The notes beneath the pieces were generated by a model. It worked only from the letters and a program-made list of their open reading frames with translations. It had not been told where the DNA came from and ran no database searches. From positions 1-54,972 of the forward strand of contig NZ_JAAKDT010000019.1 in NCBI RefSeq assembly GCF_011038785.1: a stretch of 54,972 nt of DNA, written 5' to 3'. A program made the position numbers and the translations under genes. This document shows positions 44,101-52,091 of the stretch, one piece after another. Origin of the DNA: Parabacteroides sp. ZJ-118 (GTDB taxonomy: Bacteria > Bacteroidota > Bacteroidia > Bacteroidales > Tannerellaceae). Position 1 is the stretch's first letter. Each line of letters starts with the position of its first letter.

Positions 44101-44436
44101 GAACTTCGCCATCTGCGCCTCCGAGTCGAAGAAATCGGTATTGTTATATATATCGACAAAACTATCGTAGAAGTCGTCGCGCAACTGACCGCGCGATTTA
44201 TTTGTGGCCGTAAAGTTCTCAACCTCCTTGATGCCGTTTATAATGTTACGCTCTACCTCCAAGCCCACGAGAATCCGGAGATGGACATCGCGCAACTTCT
44301 CGTGTAACTCGGCAAAACCGGAGAAATAGAAGTAGCCCACCAGAAAATAGGCATTGTCGCAATTCGGCAGAATCGAATTGATAATCTCCGACAATACAGG
44401 GCTGTTCTCCTTGTTCGTTATGAATTGTCCTTCCAT
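41131..44436 (-). CDS. PLD-nuclease / SNF2-type helicase fusion
   Basis: 1101 residues. The N-terminal phospholipase-D-like nuclease domain (about 1-200) has the HKD-type motif NHAKLYLF with H134 and K136, followed by TGSSNLSYEGL (159-168). An SF2 helicase of the SNF2 group follows: motif I DVVGLGKS (284-291), motif II VDEAHKYRN (357-365), motif III LLTATPFNN, KIIVFTEF and DAISEGYNLHRA in the second RecA domain, and motif VI QRIGRINRI. It probably translocates on DNA and cleaves it, or remodels it, with the methyltransferase marking self DNA. It starts 12 bp after the XRE gene and shares its balanced base composition. Confidence 0.9.
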   Translation of the reverse strand: MEGQFITNKENSPVLSEIINSILPNCDNAYFLVGYFYFSGFAELHEKLRDVHLRILVGLEVERNIINGIKEVENFTATNKSRGQLRDDFYDSFVDIYNNTDFFDSEAQMAKFRLFLEKIENGTLEIRKTLDPNHAKLYLFENREADSICGTFPGTMITGSSNLSYEGLKNRLELNVILRDKANYLEGKAVFDELWQTSVAVVDEDHLSEFKDKVIKHIWYEKLYSPYKMFVRVLHEYFNIPTDENILTPSDITNDVYANLKYQIDAVQLALNSIRNHEGVIISDVVGLGKSIIASTVARNLRLRTIIICPPHLKSQWNEYKDQFGFAASVFSSGKIEQAISHYKMIVRPQEKFLVIVDEAHKYRNEYTLDYSILHDLCMGNKVMLLTATPFNNRPEDIYAMLKLFQIPSKSTLKTVDNLGAAFKELISRYKQLAEEQRKKTLSLPDIKKEADEIAKSIRSIISPLVVRRSRLDLEEIPEYREDLKQQHITPVIPEAPLQLEYDLGDIKELYVRTLNLISPSKEEVEKNESNPDFRYYKGARYKPTDYIVNDKAARDKLDKELEEKMGTNLGMLMGRQGNVSKFMRHLLVRRYESSVAAFRESLASMIESSERILKWIEKRDKVPVYKKGILPDVDDFYQTTDDDLRGEITEAFEKYENRGFFEIDMSYIKRDAFIGDIHADLALLKDIRSEWLSETVTGSDKFAIRFDYKLDSFRKLLKELREKDPARKIIVFTEFADTADYLGKALANENLGVFKYSSKDASPTNKETIRANFDAGLKPQYQRDDYQILIATDAISEGYNLHRAGAIFNYDIPYNPTRVIQRIGRINRINKKMFDKLYIYNYFPTEIGETETRTKQISTLKMAMIHAIMGEDTKALTNEEQLNAFFKERYQSELAKSEERSWDTKYRNLLNQLKGTEVYTEALAIPHRARIGREVEKPCTGVLLFGKKGNDFVFKIGNGTHEPPIMLTSEQALSLFEAAESEEPVKVDKEFDKIYQYVKVRLFQSGKYDDDEKAQTKARDKIYIWTDKAVLPQDYSEDLLAVLDNGGLTGEEIRFINKQTAKSADKVVERISQAYLNRVVEKISKVSEGDETLILAEQLK

Positions 44437-44448
44437 ACGATCTTTCCT

Positions 44449-44667
44449 TTACTGCCGTTCATTCTTATCCGTGATAAGGTCTTTGATATCGACCTGCAAT
44501 ATCTCTGCAATCCGCATCAACACATCCAAACTCGGCTGTGTGCGATTGCAGGCGTATGCGTTCACCATACCGAAACTCTTGCCCAAGCGCTTGGCCAGCC
44601 AAGTCTGCGAAATGCCCCGCTCCTCCAACACGGACTTTATTCTGTTAAGTTTCATATTAAAATTCAT
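44449..44667 (-). CDS. XRE-family transcription regulator of the defence cassette
   Basis: 72 residues, one helix-turn-helix of the Cro/C1 type: KSVLEERGISQTWLAKRLGKSFGMVNAYACNRTQPSLDVLMRIAEILQV. Such proteins usually autoregulate restriction-modification operons and delay the toxic component. It is the first gene of the operon. The -7 box at 44685-44678 is so close that the first ATG would leave almost no leader. The internal ATG at 44655 (MKLNRIKSVLEE) is therefore an equally good start. Confidence 0.88.
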   Translation of the reverse strand: MNFNMKLNRIKSVLEERGISQTWLAKRLGKSFGMVNAYACNRTQPSLDVLMRIAEILQVDIKDLITDKNERQ

Positions 44668-44677
44668 CTCTGATATA

Positions 44678-44685
44678 CAAAAATA
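44678..44685 (-). promoter_or_regulatory. -7 box of the defence operon
   Basis: Minus-strand TATTTTTG fits TAnnTTTG, with GTTG 19 bp upstream (44708-44705) as a -33 box. It directly precedes the XRE gene. The rest of the gap to about 44860 shows no supported gene. Confidence 0.55.
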
Positions 44686-44862
44686 GTCAATTATATTGAA
44701 TGATCAACACAATGACTTTACAATTATTGAAGATGTACCTATTTTAGGGTTTGAATACAGATTTATCGCTATTGTTTAGCAGGCGTATCTTTTTTGCAGC
44801 GAATAGAAAAGGATATATCAGAATATTTACCCAACTTAGGTGGCAATGTGGGTTAAAACAAG

Positions 44863-44911
44863 GGAATCCCCCGGGGAGATCTCGAGTATCTCGAGCGTCC
44901 CGGGGGATTCC
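44863..44911 (-). terminator. Terminator of pgk
   Basis: Perfect 13-bp stem GGAATCCCCCGGG (44863-44875) with CCCGGGGGATTCC (44899-44911). The loop contains a second CTCGAG-tat-CTCGAG symmetry. On the minus strand it is followed by TTGTTTT. It lies 33 bp beyond the pgk stop and closes the core side of the island. Confidence 0.8.
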
Positions 44912-44943
44912 GATTGAGTCACCTACTAGTATTACCTGTCCGG

Positions 44944-46215
44944 TTATTTATAAGCCTCGCCTTTTACAGCCGCGATACCCGGAAGCACCTTGCCTTCGAT
45001 AGCCTCAAGAAGAGCGCCACCGCCTGTGGAAACGTATGATACACCGTTGGCCAAACCGAATTTGTTAACGCAAGCCACGGAGTCGCCACCGCCTACTAAA
45101 GAGAACGCGCCGTTCTTCGTAGCCTCGACGATAGCCTCGCCAACCGAACGAGATCCGTGCGTGAAGTTCTCGAACTCGAATACGCCCGTAGGACCGTTCC
45201 AAAGGATCGTCTTGGAGTCCTTGATAACGTCGGCGTAGATAGCCTCGGTCTTCGGACCTATGTCAAGACCTTCCCAGCCATCCGGAATCTGATCTACCGG
45301 AGCGAAATCAGTCTTAGCGTCGTTACTGAAATCGTCAGCGATCTTAGCGTCGACGGCCAATACCAGGTTTACGCCTTTTTCTTTCGCTTTCTTGATCAAG
45401 TCGAGCGCGAGATCCAGCTTATCATCCTCGCAGATAGACTTGCCGATCTTACCGCCTTGCGCTTTCGTGAACGTATAGGTCATACCTCCCGTGATGATCA
45501 AGTTGTCTACCTTGTTCAACAAGTTCTCGATGATCTCGATCTTGGAGGAAACCTTGGAACCGCCCATGATCGCGGTGAACGGACGTTGGATGTCGTTCAT
45601 TACCTTATCGACAGCCTTGACTTCCTTCTCCATCAAATAACCGAACATCTTGTTGTCTGTATCGAAGTAATCAGCGATCAGAGCCGTAGAGGCGTGAGCG
45701 CGGTGAGCGGTACCGAATGCGTCGTTTACGTAGCAGTCCGCGTAAGAGGCCAATCGCTTCGTGAACTCTTTCTGGCTTTCTTTAACGGCTTTCTTGGCTG
45801 CCTTCTTCTCCTCGTCGGAAGCATCCTCGGCCAACCCTCTCGGTTTGCCTTCCTCCTCGGCGTAGAAACGAAGGTTCTCAAGCAACAAAGCCTCGCCCGC
45901 TTGCAAAGCGGCAGCCTTAGCGCCGGCTTCCTCGCCAATACAGTCGTTTGCAAACTGAACATCTACACCCAACAACTCGGAAAGGTGTTTCAATATGTGC
46001 TTCAAGGAGAACTTATCCGTAGCGCCTTTCGGACGACCTAGGTGAGAGCCGATAATTACGCTACCGCCATCCGCCAAGATCTTCTTTAATGTAGGAAGGG
46101 CGGCACGCATACGAGTGTCGTCGGTGATGTTGAAGTTTTCGTCCAATGGAACGTTAAAGTCAACTCTTACAAATGCCTTTTTGCCGGCAAAGTTGAAATT
46201 GTCAATTGTTTGCAT
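44944..46215 (-). CDS. pgk: Phosphoglycerate kinase
   Basis: 423 residues. It makes ATP from 1,3-bisphosphoglycerate in glycolysis. Motifs include [30 protein letters not shown] at the N-terminus, [20 protein letters not shown], the [13 protein letters not shown] helix and the C-terminal nucleotide-loop region NGPTGVFE and [11 protein letters not shown], with STGGGALLE near the end. An insertion of charged and alanine-rich residues around 125-150 ([23 protein letters not shown]) lengthens it slightly, as in Bacteroidota. Single gene with a TAAGTTTG promoter at 46270-46263 and a strong terminator. Confidence 0.97.
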   Translation of the reverse strand: MQTIDNFNFAGKKAFVRVDFNVPLDENFNITDDTRMRAALPTLKKILADGGSVIIGSHLGRPKGATDKFSLKHILKHLSELLGVDVQFANDCIGEEAGAKAAALQAGEALLLENLRFYAEEEGKPRGLAEDASDEEKKAAKKAVKESQKEFTKRLASYADCYVNDAFGTAHRAHASTALIADYFDTDNKMFGYLMEKEVKAVDKVMNDIQRPFTAIMGGSKVSSKIEIIENLLNKVDNLIITGGMTYTFTKAQGGKIGKSICEDDKLDLALDLIKKAKEKGVNLVLAVDAKIADDFSNDAKTDFAPVDQIPDGWEGLDIGPKTEAIYADVIKDSKTILWNGPTGVFEFENFTHGSRSVGEAIVEATKNGAFSLVGGGDSVACVNKFGLANGVSYVSTGGGALLEAIEGKVLPGIAAVKGEAYK

Positions 46216-46262
46216 AACTATTGTATTTAATGTCAGTATTAAAATGTTCCTCCAATCGCTTG

Positions 46263-46270
46263 CAAACTTA
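46263..46270 (-). promoter_or_regulatory. -7 box for pgk
   Basis: Minus-strand TAAGTTTG matches TAnnTTTG, 48 bp upstream of the pgk start. Confidence 0.5.
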
Positions 46271-46311
46271 CGTAAAATATTTCATTTGGCTGTTTGCGCT
46301 TGCTTTAAATT

Positions 46312-46773
46312 TTATACCAATTTGAAACGTAACCGTAATCTCCCGTCGGCATAGTCGTAATTCAACAGCTTGAAATGTCCGATCTCGGAGGTGTTCGCCA
46401 CGTGCGCCCCGATACACGCGCAGGTATCGTAATCGCCTATGCGTACGATACGTAAAGTGTCGCCGGCGTCATCGGGCAGCTTACTTAGATCCGCGATATC
46501 GCCGGCCTCCTCTTTCGGCATGAATTCGATGGTTACGGGCAGGTGCCGGTCGATCACCTCGTTTATCTTCTTCTCGACCTCGGCCATAGCCTCCGCGCTA
46601 GGCTCTTCCGCCAATAGATAATCGCATTTAGACTTCCGCCGTTCTATATGCGCGTTCTTCGACCGGGGGCATCCGAACATCCGTACCATTGTCTGGTTTA
46701 AAATGTGTTCCGCCGTGTGCATAGGAGGGTACTCTTGCTTGTTGTGTTCGTTTAATTGGATTGCTTGTTCCAT
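46312..46773 (-). CDS. AlaX-type alanyl-tRNA editing protein
   Basis: 153 residues, matching the free-standing editing domain of alanyl-tRNA synthetase (second additional domain). The zinc site appears as HTAEHIL (H-x-x-x-H) and CACIGAH (C-x-x-x-H). It should hydrolyse mischarged Ser- or Gly-tRNA(Ala). The short length fits the AlaX-S type without the N-terminal glycine-rich part. It is not in an operon with alaS; the tRNA cluster lies just upstream. Confidence 0.88.
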   Translation of the reverse strand: MEQAIQLNEHNKQEYPPMHTAEHILNQTMVRMFGCPRSKNAHIERRKSKCDYLLAEEPSAEAMAEVEKKINEVIDRHLPVTIEFMPKEEAGDIADLSKLPDDAGDTLRIVRIGDYDTCACIGAHVANTSEIGHFKLLNYDYADGRLRLRFKLV

Positions 46774-46844
46774 CTCTTATTTCTTATTTTGTATTGTGTC
46801 CCTGTTTCTGCTGAACCGAAAGCCGGGGGAGCGGCAAGGGGAAA

Positions 46845-46898
46845 TGAAAAATCCTTCTCTCGTAACCTTCGACAAGAAGGTCGGCGGGGAGAAGGATT
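46845..46898 (-). terminator. Terminator of the tRNA-Arg cluster
   Basis: Minus strand: AATCCTTCTC and GAGAAGGATT form a 10-bp stem (46889-46898 with 46850-46859), followed by a T-run at 46849-46845. It lies directly past the third tRNA. Confidence 0.75.
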
Positions 46899-46904
46899 CT
46901 CAAG

Positions 46905-46978
46905 TGACTCGCATAGGATTCAAACCTATAACCTTCTGATCCGTAGTCAGATGCTCTATTCAGTTGAGCTAGCGAGCC
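46905..46978 (-). tRNA. tRNA-Arg (anticodon ACG), third in cluster
   Basis: 74-nt cloverleaf on the minus strand. Acceptor GGCTCGC pairs with GCGAGTC (one G-U), the anticodon loop is CTACGGA with ACG at 34-36, and the T stem is ATAGG/CCTAT. Discriminator A, CCA not encoded. Last of three in transcription order. Confidence 0.95.
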
Positions 46979-47006
46979 AATCTGCGAATGATTTTGAATA
47001 TTCAAG

Positions 47007-47080
47007 TGACTCCTAAAGGATTCAAACCTTTAACCTTCTGATCCGTAGTCAGATGCTCTATTCAGTTGAGCTAAGGAGCC
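47007..47080 (-). tRNA. tRNA-Arg (anticodon ACG), second in cluster
   Basis: 74 nt. Acceptor GGCTCCT pairs with AGGAGTC, the anticodon arm is identical to the previous gene, and the T stem is AAAGG/CCTTT. CCA not encoded. Confidence 0.95.
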
Positions 47081-47109
47081 GAGATTTGTTCTATGGCTAT
47101 CCTCGAAAG

Positions 47110-47183
47110 TGACCGCGACAGGATTCAAACCTGTAACCGGCTGATCCGTAGTCAGCTACTCTATTCAGTTGAGCTACGCGGCC
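47110..47183 (-). tRNA. tRNA-Arg (anticodon ACG), first in cluster
   Basis: 74 nt. Acceptor GGCCGCG pairs with CGCGGTC, loop CTACGGA, T stem ACAGG/CCTGT, and a slightly different anticodon stem (AGCTGA/TCAGCC side). CCA not encoded. Directly follows the cluster promoter. Confidence 0.95.
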
Positions 47184-47203
47184 ATTGTTCCGTGATCGCG
47201 AGC

Positions 47204-47235
47204 GCAAAGGTACGTTTTTGTTTTAAATATGCAAA
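47204..47235 (-). promoter_or_regulatory. Promoter of the tRNA-Arg cluster
   Basis: Consensus Bacteroidota promoter on the minus strand: TTTG (47235-47232), 20-bp spacer, TACCTTTG (47211-47204). Best-matching promoter in the window; it serves the three tRNAs. Confidence 0.8.
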
Positions 47236-47261
47236 CGTTTCGATTACTTTTTTTCGCGAAC

Positions 47262-49580
47262 TTAATCTAACATTTTTGGATTGAAGATCAGATAACCAAT
47301 GTTCAAGCCCATGTTGAAATTCTCTTTCGGATAGCTGTATCCGTTGGCGTACAAACTGATACATAAGAATGGCAGTTGCAATACGACCGATGCTTCACCC
47401 ATATAATTGAACGCGTGTAAAAACTTGCCATAACGCGGGATTCCGACATACGGGTTGTCTTCCGGCACCCTCTTTTGTATCTCATAGAGCGGAGCGAATC
47501 CATACACATCCAGCCGGAAGTGCAGAAGCTTACTTAACCTCAAGATCGGGGAAAGGCCGAAAGCCACGTATTGGTTCGCCCGGAACGCCTCGTTGAATAC
47601 GATCTCGCTATGGGGGGTCGGGGTAAACGCCGGAGCCTGCAATACGCTGGCTGTATAGTTATTCATGAGATTCTTGCTGGATAGGACCATTTCCGCCAAA
47701 TAACCCAGGTTGAAACGGTCGCTCAGCGTCTGGTATTGGTTCCAGCGTCCTTTCAGCTGCAGCCAGCTATGTACCTTGCGACCGATCGGGGCTTCTGTCG
47801 CGGCGGAGGTGGGGGACGGGATATACTTCTCCGTACCGGTTACGTATTGGGCGATTAGGAATTGTTGCTTTCCGCTTACCGGGTATTGCTTGGCGTCGAG
47901 TGAGTTTTGCTCGATGCTTAACGAACCGCTGAACAAATCGTACCAGCTGTGGTCGAAAGAGGCGTCCGGAAAAGGTATCGTGGTGCTCTGCAAATAGTAA
48001 TCGTTCAATCGACCGTAGGCGAAGCCGATCTCCGCTTTCGCATGGTTGAGGAAAGGGAAGCCTAGTTTCAGTTTCATATACAGTTCTTTCTGCTTGATCA
48101 TGGCGGGCACGACATCCTCGTAAAAGAGCGATTGGCTTTCCGAGTATTTCTTGTCCGAGAAGACTCCCTGCCAGTTTAGATAGGTGGGGATTTGCGTTTG
48201 CAGGTACATCCGGCCGCTCAGCATGACCCCGCTAAAGGAGTTGCCTACTTGAAAGTTCGAGTTCACGTCGGCGGCGAACCGTCCCAGATATTGGTATCCC
48301 AATCCCAGGTATAATTGATTCGCCTGGTGGGACGACACGTTTCCTCCGAAGCCAACCGTGACCTCTTCTTTCATCTTCACGTCCAGATAAAGGTCGAATT
48401 TCTTCTCTTTCCGGTTATAAACGGCGTGAGGTAGGATTTCCTTGATCTTGGAATAGGTCAACATCTTGAAATAGGCCCGCTTGAACTCTTCCATGGAGAA
48501 CTCGTTGTTGATATCCCGATGTAATTGGGCCTCTATGTATTTGCGTTGGGCGTCGGATACGCCTGTCACGTAAATGTTGCGGAAGATGAGCGGGGGAAGG
48601 CTCTCTTTGTAGGCCTTCCTTCGATCGGTAACCTCTTTTAACGGCACTTCCCGGGGGACTCGTCGCTTGATGGAGTCGATCATGGAAAGGGTGCGTTTAT
48701 AGCCGATGTCCATAAGCTCCCGCCCTTTCTGGAAATCCAACAAGGAGACGGTGGGGAAACTGAATTTGACCATCATGCCGTCTTCCTCCGGTACCTCGTA
48801 GTCGGTCTCTTGCATGATCATGGTCTCGATCTGGTTATACAGATTCTCCGAGGGCTTTTTATCCCCTCCCGATACCGTCGATCCGAAAATGAAATCCGGG
48901 TGGAACGCGTCTTTCATCGGGCCTACCGGGAAATTATCGTAGATACCTCCATCGAACAGGGGTATACTGTCTTTCCATATGGGCTGGAAGAAAAACGGGA
49001 AGGTCATGGAGGCACGTACGGCGTCTCCCAAATCGCCATTCTTGAAGACGACCGGCTTTTTCGTGTAGATATCCGAGGCGACGCAGCGGAAGGGGACAAA
49101 CAGGTTGTCAAAATTCCACCCCGCCTTTGCCGTCGCCTGCGAGAACAAGGACATGAACGCTTGGTTCATCTGTATGGGATTGATCAGGCTTTGCGGCAGG
49201 AAGCTGGTCTTGATCTGCAGGGAATCGGACATGTCGATGGAGAAGTGCGCAAATTCCGGGGTCGGGTAAGGCGCCTTGAAATAATAGGTATATCGCTCTT
49301 CCACCGTACCGGTTTGCCAATAGGAGAACTCCTCGGAAAGCATCAGCTCCAGCATCTCCTCGGGGGAATATCCCATGGCGTACAAGCTGCCGATAATCGC
49401 CCCGATGGAGGTACCGGTGATGTAATCGATCGGTATGTTATTTTCTTCCAGCGCCTTGATCACTCCGATATGTGCCGCTCCTTTGGCGCCGCCGCCGCTG
49501 AGTACCAGCCCCACTTTCTGGGCGGAGGCCAGTTGGATGGCCGCGAGGAACGAGGCTATGATAACGGTTATTTTTCTCAT
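47262..49580 (-). CDS. Patatin-like phospholipase with outer-membrane barrel
   Basis: Start taken at 49580 (MRKITVIIASFL), the beginning of the signal peptide that ends near LASAQ; an upstream ATG adds four residues. About 772 residues. The patatin domain (about 20-310) has the oxyanion loop SGGGAKGAAH, the nucleophile GTSIGA (S58) and catalytic aspartate in DGGIYDNFPV. A POTRA-like segment (about 330-400, YVTGVSDAQRKYIEAQL) and a C-terminal 16-strand-type barrel (about 410-772, ending in NIGYLIFNPKML) follow. This is the layout of type Vd autotransported lipases such as PlpD and of Bacteroidota homologues. It should act on lipids at the outer membrane. Confidence 0.9.
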   Translation of the reverse strand: MRKITVIIASFLAAIQLASAQKVGLVLSGGGAKGAAHIGVIKALEENNIPIDYITGTSIGAIIGSLYAMGYSPEEMLELMLSEEFSYWQTGTVEERYTYYFKAPYPTPEFAHFSIDMSDSLQIKTSFLPQSLINPIQMNQAFMSLFSQATAKAGWNFDNLFVPFRCVASDIYTKKPVVFKNGDLGDAVRASMTFPFFFQPIWKDSIPLFDGGIYDNFPVGPMKDAFHPDFIFGSTVSGGDKKPSENLYNQIETMIMQETDYEVPEEDGMMVKFSFPTVSLLDFQKGRELMDIGYKRTLSMIDSIKRRVPREVPLKEVTDRRKAYKESLPPLIFRNIYVTGVSDAQRKYIEAQLHRDINNEFSMEEFKRAYFKMLTYSKIKEILPHAVYNRKEKKFDLYLDVKMKEEVTVGFGGNVSSHQANQLYLGLGYQYLGRFAADVNSNFQVGNSFSGVMLSGRMYLQTQIPTYLNWQGVFSDKKYSESQSLFYEDVVPAMIKQKELYMKLKLGFPFLNHAKAEIGFAYGRLNDYYLQSTTIPFPDASFDHSWYDLFSGSLSIEQNSLDAKQYPVSGKQQFLIAQYVTGTEKYIPSPTSAATEAPIGRKVHSWLQLKGRWNQYQTLSDRFNLGYLAEMVLSSKNLMNNYTASVLQAPAFTPTPHSEIVFNEAFRANQYVAFGLSPILRLSKLLHFRLDVYGFAPLYEIQKRVPEDNPYVGIPRYGKFLHAFNYMGEASVVLQLPFLCISLYANGYSYPKENFNMGLNIGYLIFNPKMLD

Positions 49581-49585
49581 ATGAA

Positions 49586-49695
49586 CCCCCATCTGTTTTT
49601 CTTCTCCAAATGTAAGAAGTATTTCTCTGGAAACATAAACATTTCGTCTTTTCGTATTGTTGAGTTACCGGTACGATTAAAAAAACAGATGGGGG
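49586..49695. repeat. 15-bp inverted repeat flanking the patatin-htpG gap
   Basis: CCCCCATCTGTTTTT (49586-49600) and AAAAACAGATGGGGG (49681-49695) are perfect inverted copies 80 bp apart. One lies just past the htpG stop and the other overlaps the start region of the patatin gene. The htpG-side copy runs into seven T residues on the minus strand and may help end transcription. Confidence 0.6.
49607..49614 (-). promoter_or_regulatory. -7 box for the patatin gene
   Basis: Minus-strand TACATTTG fits TAnnTTTG, 27 bp upstream of the preferred start. The start site of transcription would fall next to the 15-bp inverted-repeat arm. Confidence 0.5.
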
Positions 49696-49705
49696 ATTCC
49701 CGCTC

Positions 49706-51760
49706 TTATCCGATCAGCTCTACGCTGCGTTTGATGAATCGGCTCAGGGCCTCTCCCTTCAACATGCCGTTTCCCAATAAGGCGAGGTCGATCAGCTGGC
49801 TGACGGTCTTGTTCGTGCCGGCGTACTCGGCGAGCACTTGGTCGCGCTGCCCGCGAAGCTCATCCAGCTTATGGTTGGTGTTGGTCATGTCCTCTTTCTC
49901 TTGCGCCGTGATCTCATCTTCTTTCTTCTTGCCTTGGGCCTCGCGCAGGTCGGCTTGCCGAGCCTCCCATCCCTTGATGTCGCCAAGGATCGGCTTCAAC
50001 TTCTCACCACAGGCTTGCTCCTCCTCGGTCAATACTTTCTTGATTAACGGATGGTCCGTATTCAACACGAAGTTGAAACTATCCGGCATCTCGCCGTAGA
50101 AAGACATGCCCGGTTGCATGGCGGACATCTCGCGCATCCTTCGCATATACTCGCCTTGTGTCAACATGACAGGGTTCGCACTCTCGCCCAATGCCTCGAA
50201 TGTCACGTAGAACTCGGCCTTGCTCAATTTCGGCATCTGGCTCTTGAACACCTCCTGCAGGGCCGTTTTCTGCTCCTCGCTCAGGGTCACCTTATTCGCG
50301 TCTTCCTTGCGGATCAAGTTGTCGATCGTGTCGCTATCCACACGGACGAAGCGGCTCTTCTCGAATTTTTGCTCCAACTGGCTGATCAGGTGTACATCCA
50401 ATTGTCCGTCCATTTCCAAGACGCTGTAACCTTTGTCTTTCGCGGCTTGTATGTAGCTGTATTGCTCGTCTTTGTTGTTGGTATACAGGTAGACCAAGTT
50501 GCCCTCTTTGTCGGTTTGGTTGTCCTTGATCAGGTTCTTGTATTCGTCGGAGGTGAAGTGTTTGCCCTCGACGTCCTTGAATAAGGCGAATTTAACCGCG
50601 CGGTCGTAGAACTTCTCATCCGTCAGCATACCATATTGGATGAACAGCTTCAGGCTGTCCCATTTCTCCTCGAACTGCGGACGGTCGTTCTTGAAAATCT
50701 CCTCCAGGCGGTCTGCCACCTTCTTCGTGATGTGGTTGGAGATCTTCTTCACGTTCTGATCGCTTTGCAAATAGGAACGGGATACGTTCAACGGTATATC
50801 CGGCGAGTCCAATACGCCATGCAACAGTGTCAGGAACTCAGGGACGATACCCTCTACGGAATCCGTGACGAATACTTGGTTGCAATACAGCTGGATCTTG
50901 TCGCGGCGCAAGTCGATATTACTCTTGACGCGAGGGAAATACAAGATACCGGTCAAGTTGAACGGATAGTCTACGTTCAGGTGAATCCAGAACAGCGGCT
51001 CATCCGTCATCGGGTATAAGTCGCGGTAGAACTTCTTGTAATCCTCATCGGTCATATCGACCGGCTTGCGGACCCATGCCGGCTTGGTGTCGTTGATTAC
51101 GTTGTCCTCGTCCGTATCCGCGTACTTGCCGTCTTTCCACTCCTGCTTCTTGCCGAACGCGATCGGGACCGGCAAGAAACGGCAGTATTTGGTCAATAAG
51201 CCCTGGATCTTGTCCTTGTTCAAGAAATCCTTGTTCTCGTCGTCGATATACAGGATGATATCGGTGCCACGATCCGCCTTCGCCGTTTCCTCCAAGGAGT
51301 ATTCCGGCGTGCCATCGCAGCTCCATTTCATGGGGACGGCGCCTTCTTTGTACGACTTCGTCACGATCTCCACTTTCTTGGAAACCATGAAAGAGGAGTA
51401 GAAACCAAGACCGAAGTGACCGATGATAGAGGCGGCGTCGTTCTTGTATTTCTCGACGAATTCCTCGGCGCCGGAGAAGGCGATTTGGTTGATGTACTTA
51501 TCGATCTCCTCGGCGGTCATACCGATACCCCGGTCAGAGATCGTGATCGTCTTGTCATCGAACTTGACCTGTACGGTCAAATCGCCGAGCTCGCCTTTAA
51601 ACTCGCCTACGGAAGAAAGCGTTTTCAACTTCTGGGTAGCGTCTACCGCGTTAGAGACAAGCTCGCGAAGAAAGATCTCGTGATCACTGTATAAGAACTT
51701 CTTGATAATCGGAAAGATGTTTTCCGATGTTACTCCGATGTTACCTTGTTTACTGCTCAT
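49706..51760 (-). CDS. htpG: Molecular chaperone HtpG (Hsp90)
   Basis: 684 residues. The N-terminal ATPase domain has the GHKL motifs ELVSNAVDATQKL, ISDRGIGMTAEEI and GHFGLGFYSSFMVSKKVEIVTKSY. The middle domain has NVSRSYLQSDQNV with the catalytic arginine region, and the C-terminal dimer domain ends in IDLALLGNGMLKG. The acidic/charged segment around 600-640 is family-typical. It is a single gene with an about 330-bp upstream gap, which may hold stress-control elements, but no CIRCE-like site was seen. Confidence 0.97.
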   Translation of the reverse strand: MSSKQGNIGVTSENIFPIIKKFLYSDHEIFLRELVSNAVDATQKLKTLSSVGEFKGELGDLTVQVKFDDKTITISDRGIGMTAEEIDKYINQIAFSGAEEFVEKYKNDAASIIGHFGLGFYSSFMVSKKVEIVTKSYKEGAVPMKWSCDGTPEYSLEETAKADRGTDIILYIDDENKDFLNKDKIQGLLTKYCRFLPVPIAFGKKQEWKDGKYADTDEDNVINDTKPAWVRKPVDMTDEDYKKFYRDLYPMTDEPLFWIHLNVDYPFNLTGILYFPRVKSNIDLRRDKIQLYCNQVFVTDSVEGIVPEFLTLLHGVLDSPDIPLNVSRSYLQSDQNVKKISNHITKKVADRLEEIFKNDRPQFEEKWDSLKLFIQYGMLTDEKFYDRAVKFALFKDVEGKHFTSDEYKNLIKDNQTDKEGNLVYLYTNNKDEQYSYIQAAKDKGYSVLEMDGQLDVHLISQLEQKFEKSRFVRVDSDTIDNLIRKEDANKVTLSEEQKTALQEVFKSQMPKLSKAEFYVTFEALGESANPVMLTQGEYMRRMREMSAMQPGMSFYGEMPDSFNFVLNTDHPLIKKVLTEEEQACGEKLKPILGDIKGWEARQADLREAQGKKKEDEITAQEKEDMTNTNHKLDELRGQRDQVLAEYAGTNKTVSQLIDLALLGNGMLKGEALSRFIKRSVELIG

Positions 51761-52091
51761 AGTTTGAATATCTTTTATGTTGTTGTTTCTCGTACGTATC
51801 CCGGATCCCGCTCATTCGCGAGATCCGCCTACTCCCATACAAAACGAGTGCCAAAATATATTGGGCAAACCGCAAAATGACAAAAAGGCAGGAATCGGCC
51901 GCGAGTAGCGCACCGGGGACGATCAGTATCGTATCCGAATGGATTCCTATCCCCTAGGCGATTGAGGATGGAACACCTGTCAAACCTTCAAAGACAAAAC
52001 CCAGGAACCTATTAAACGCAAAAAGACTGTCCGGGATAGATATCCGGACAGTCTTTTCGCGTTACGAGACTACTCTGCCCCGCGTATTTCC
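51761..52091. other. 331-bp gap between htpG and the DUF5723 gene
   Basis: No reading frame is supported. It contains a bidirectional hairpin at 52021-52057 and, nearer htpG, an AT-rich stretch with TATATTTTG on the minus strand (51857-51865), which is one base too widely spaced for a -7 box. The rest looks like non-coding sequence. Confidence 0.5.
52021..52057. terminator. Terminator after the DUF5723 gene
   Basis: Perfect 14-bp stem AAAAGACTGTCCGG (52021-52034) with CCGGACAGTCTTTT (52044-52057) and a 9-nt loop. The A and T tails make it an efficient terminator in either direction. Confidence 0.88.

Noticed and set aside
44700-44861. Short plus-strand frame ending near 44855
   Set aside because: About 30 codons with no start or recognisable sequence.
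46703-47284. Small plus-strand frames over the tRNA cluster
   Set aside because: They translate the complement of the tRNAs and their terminator; no independent support.
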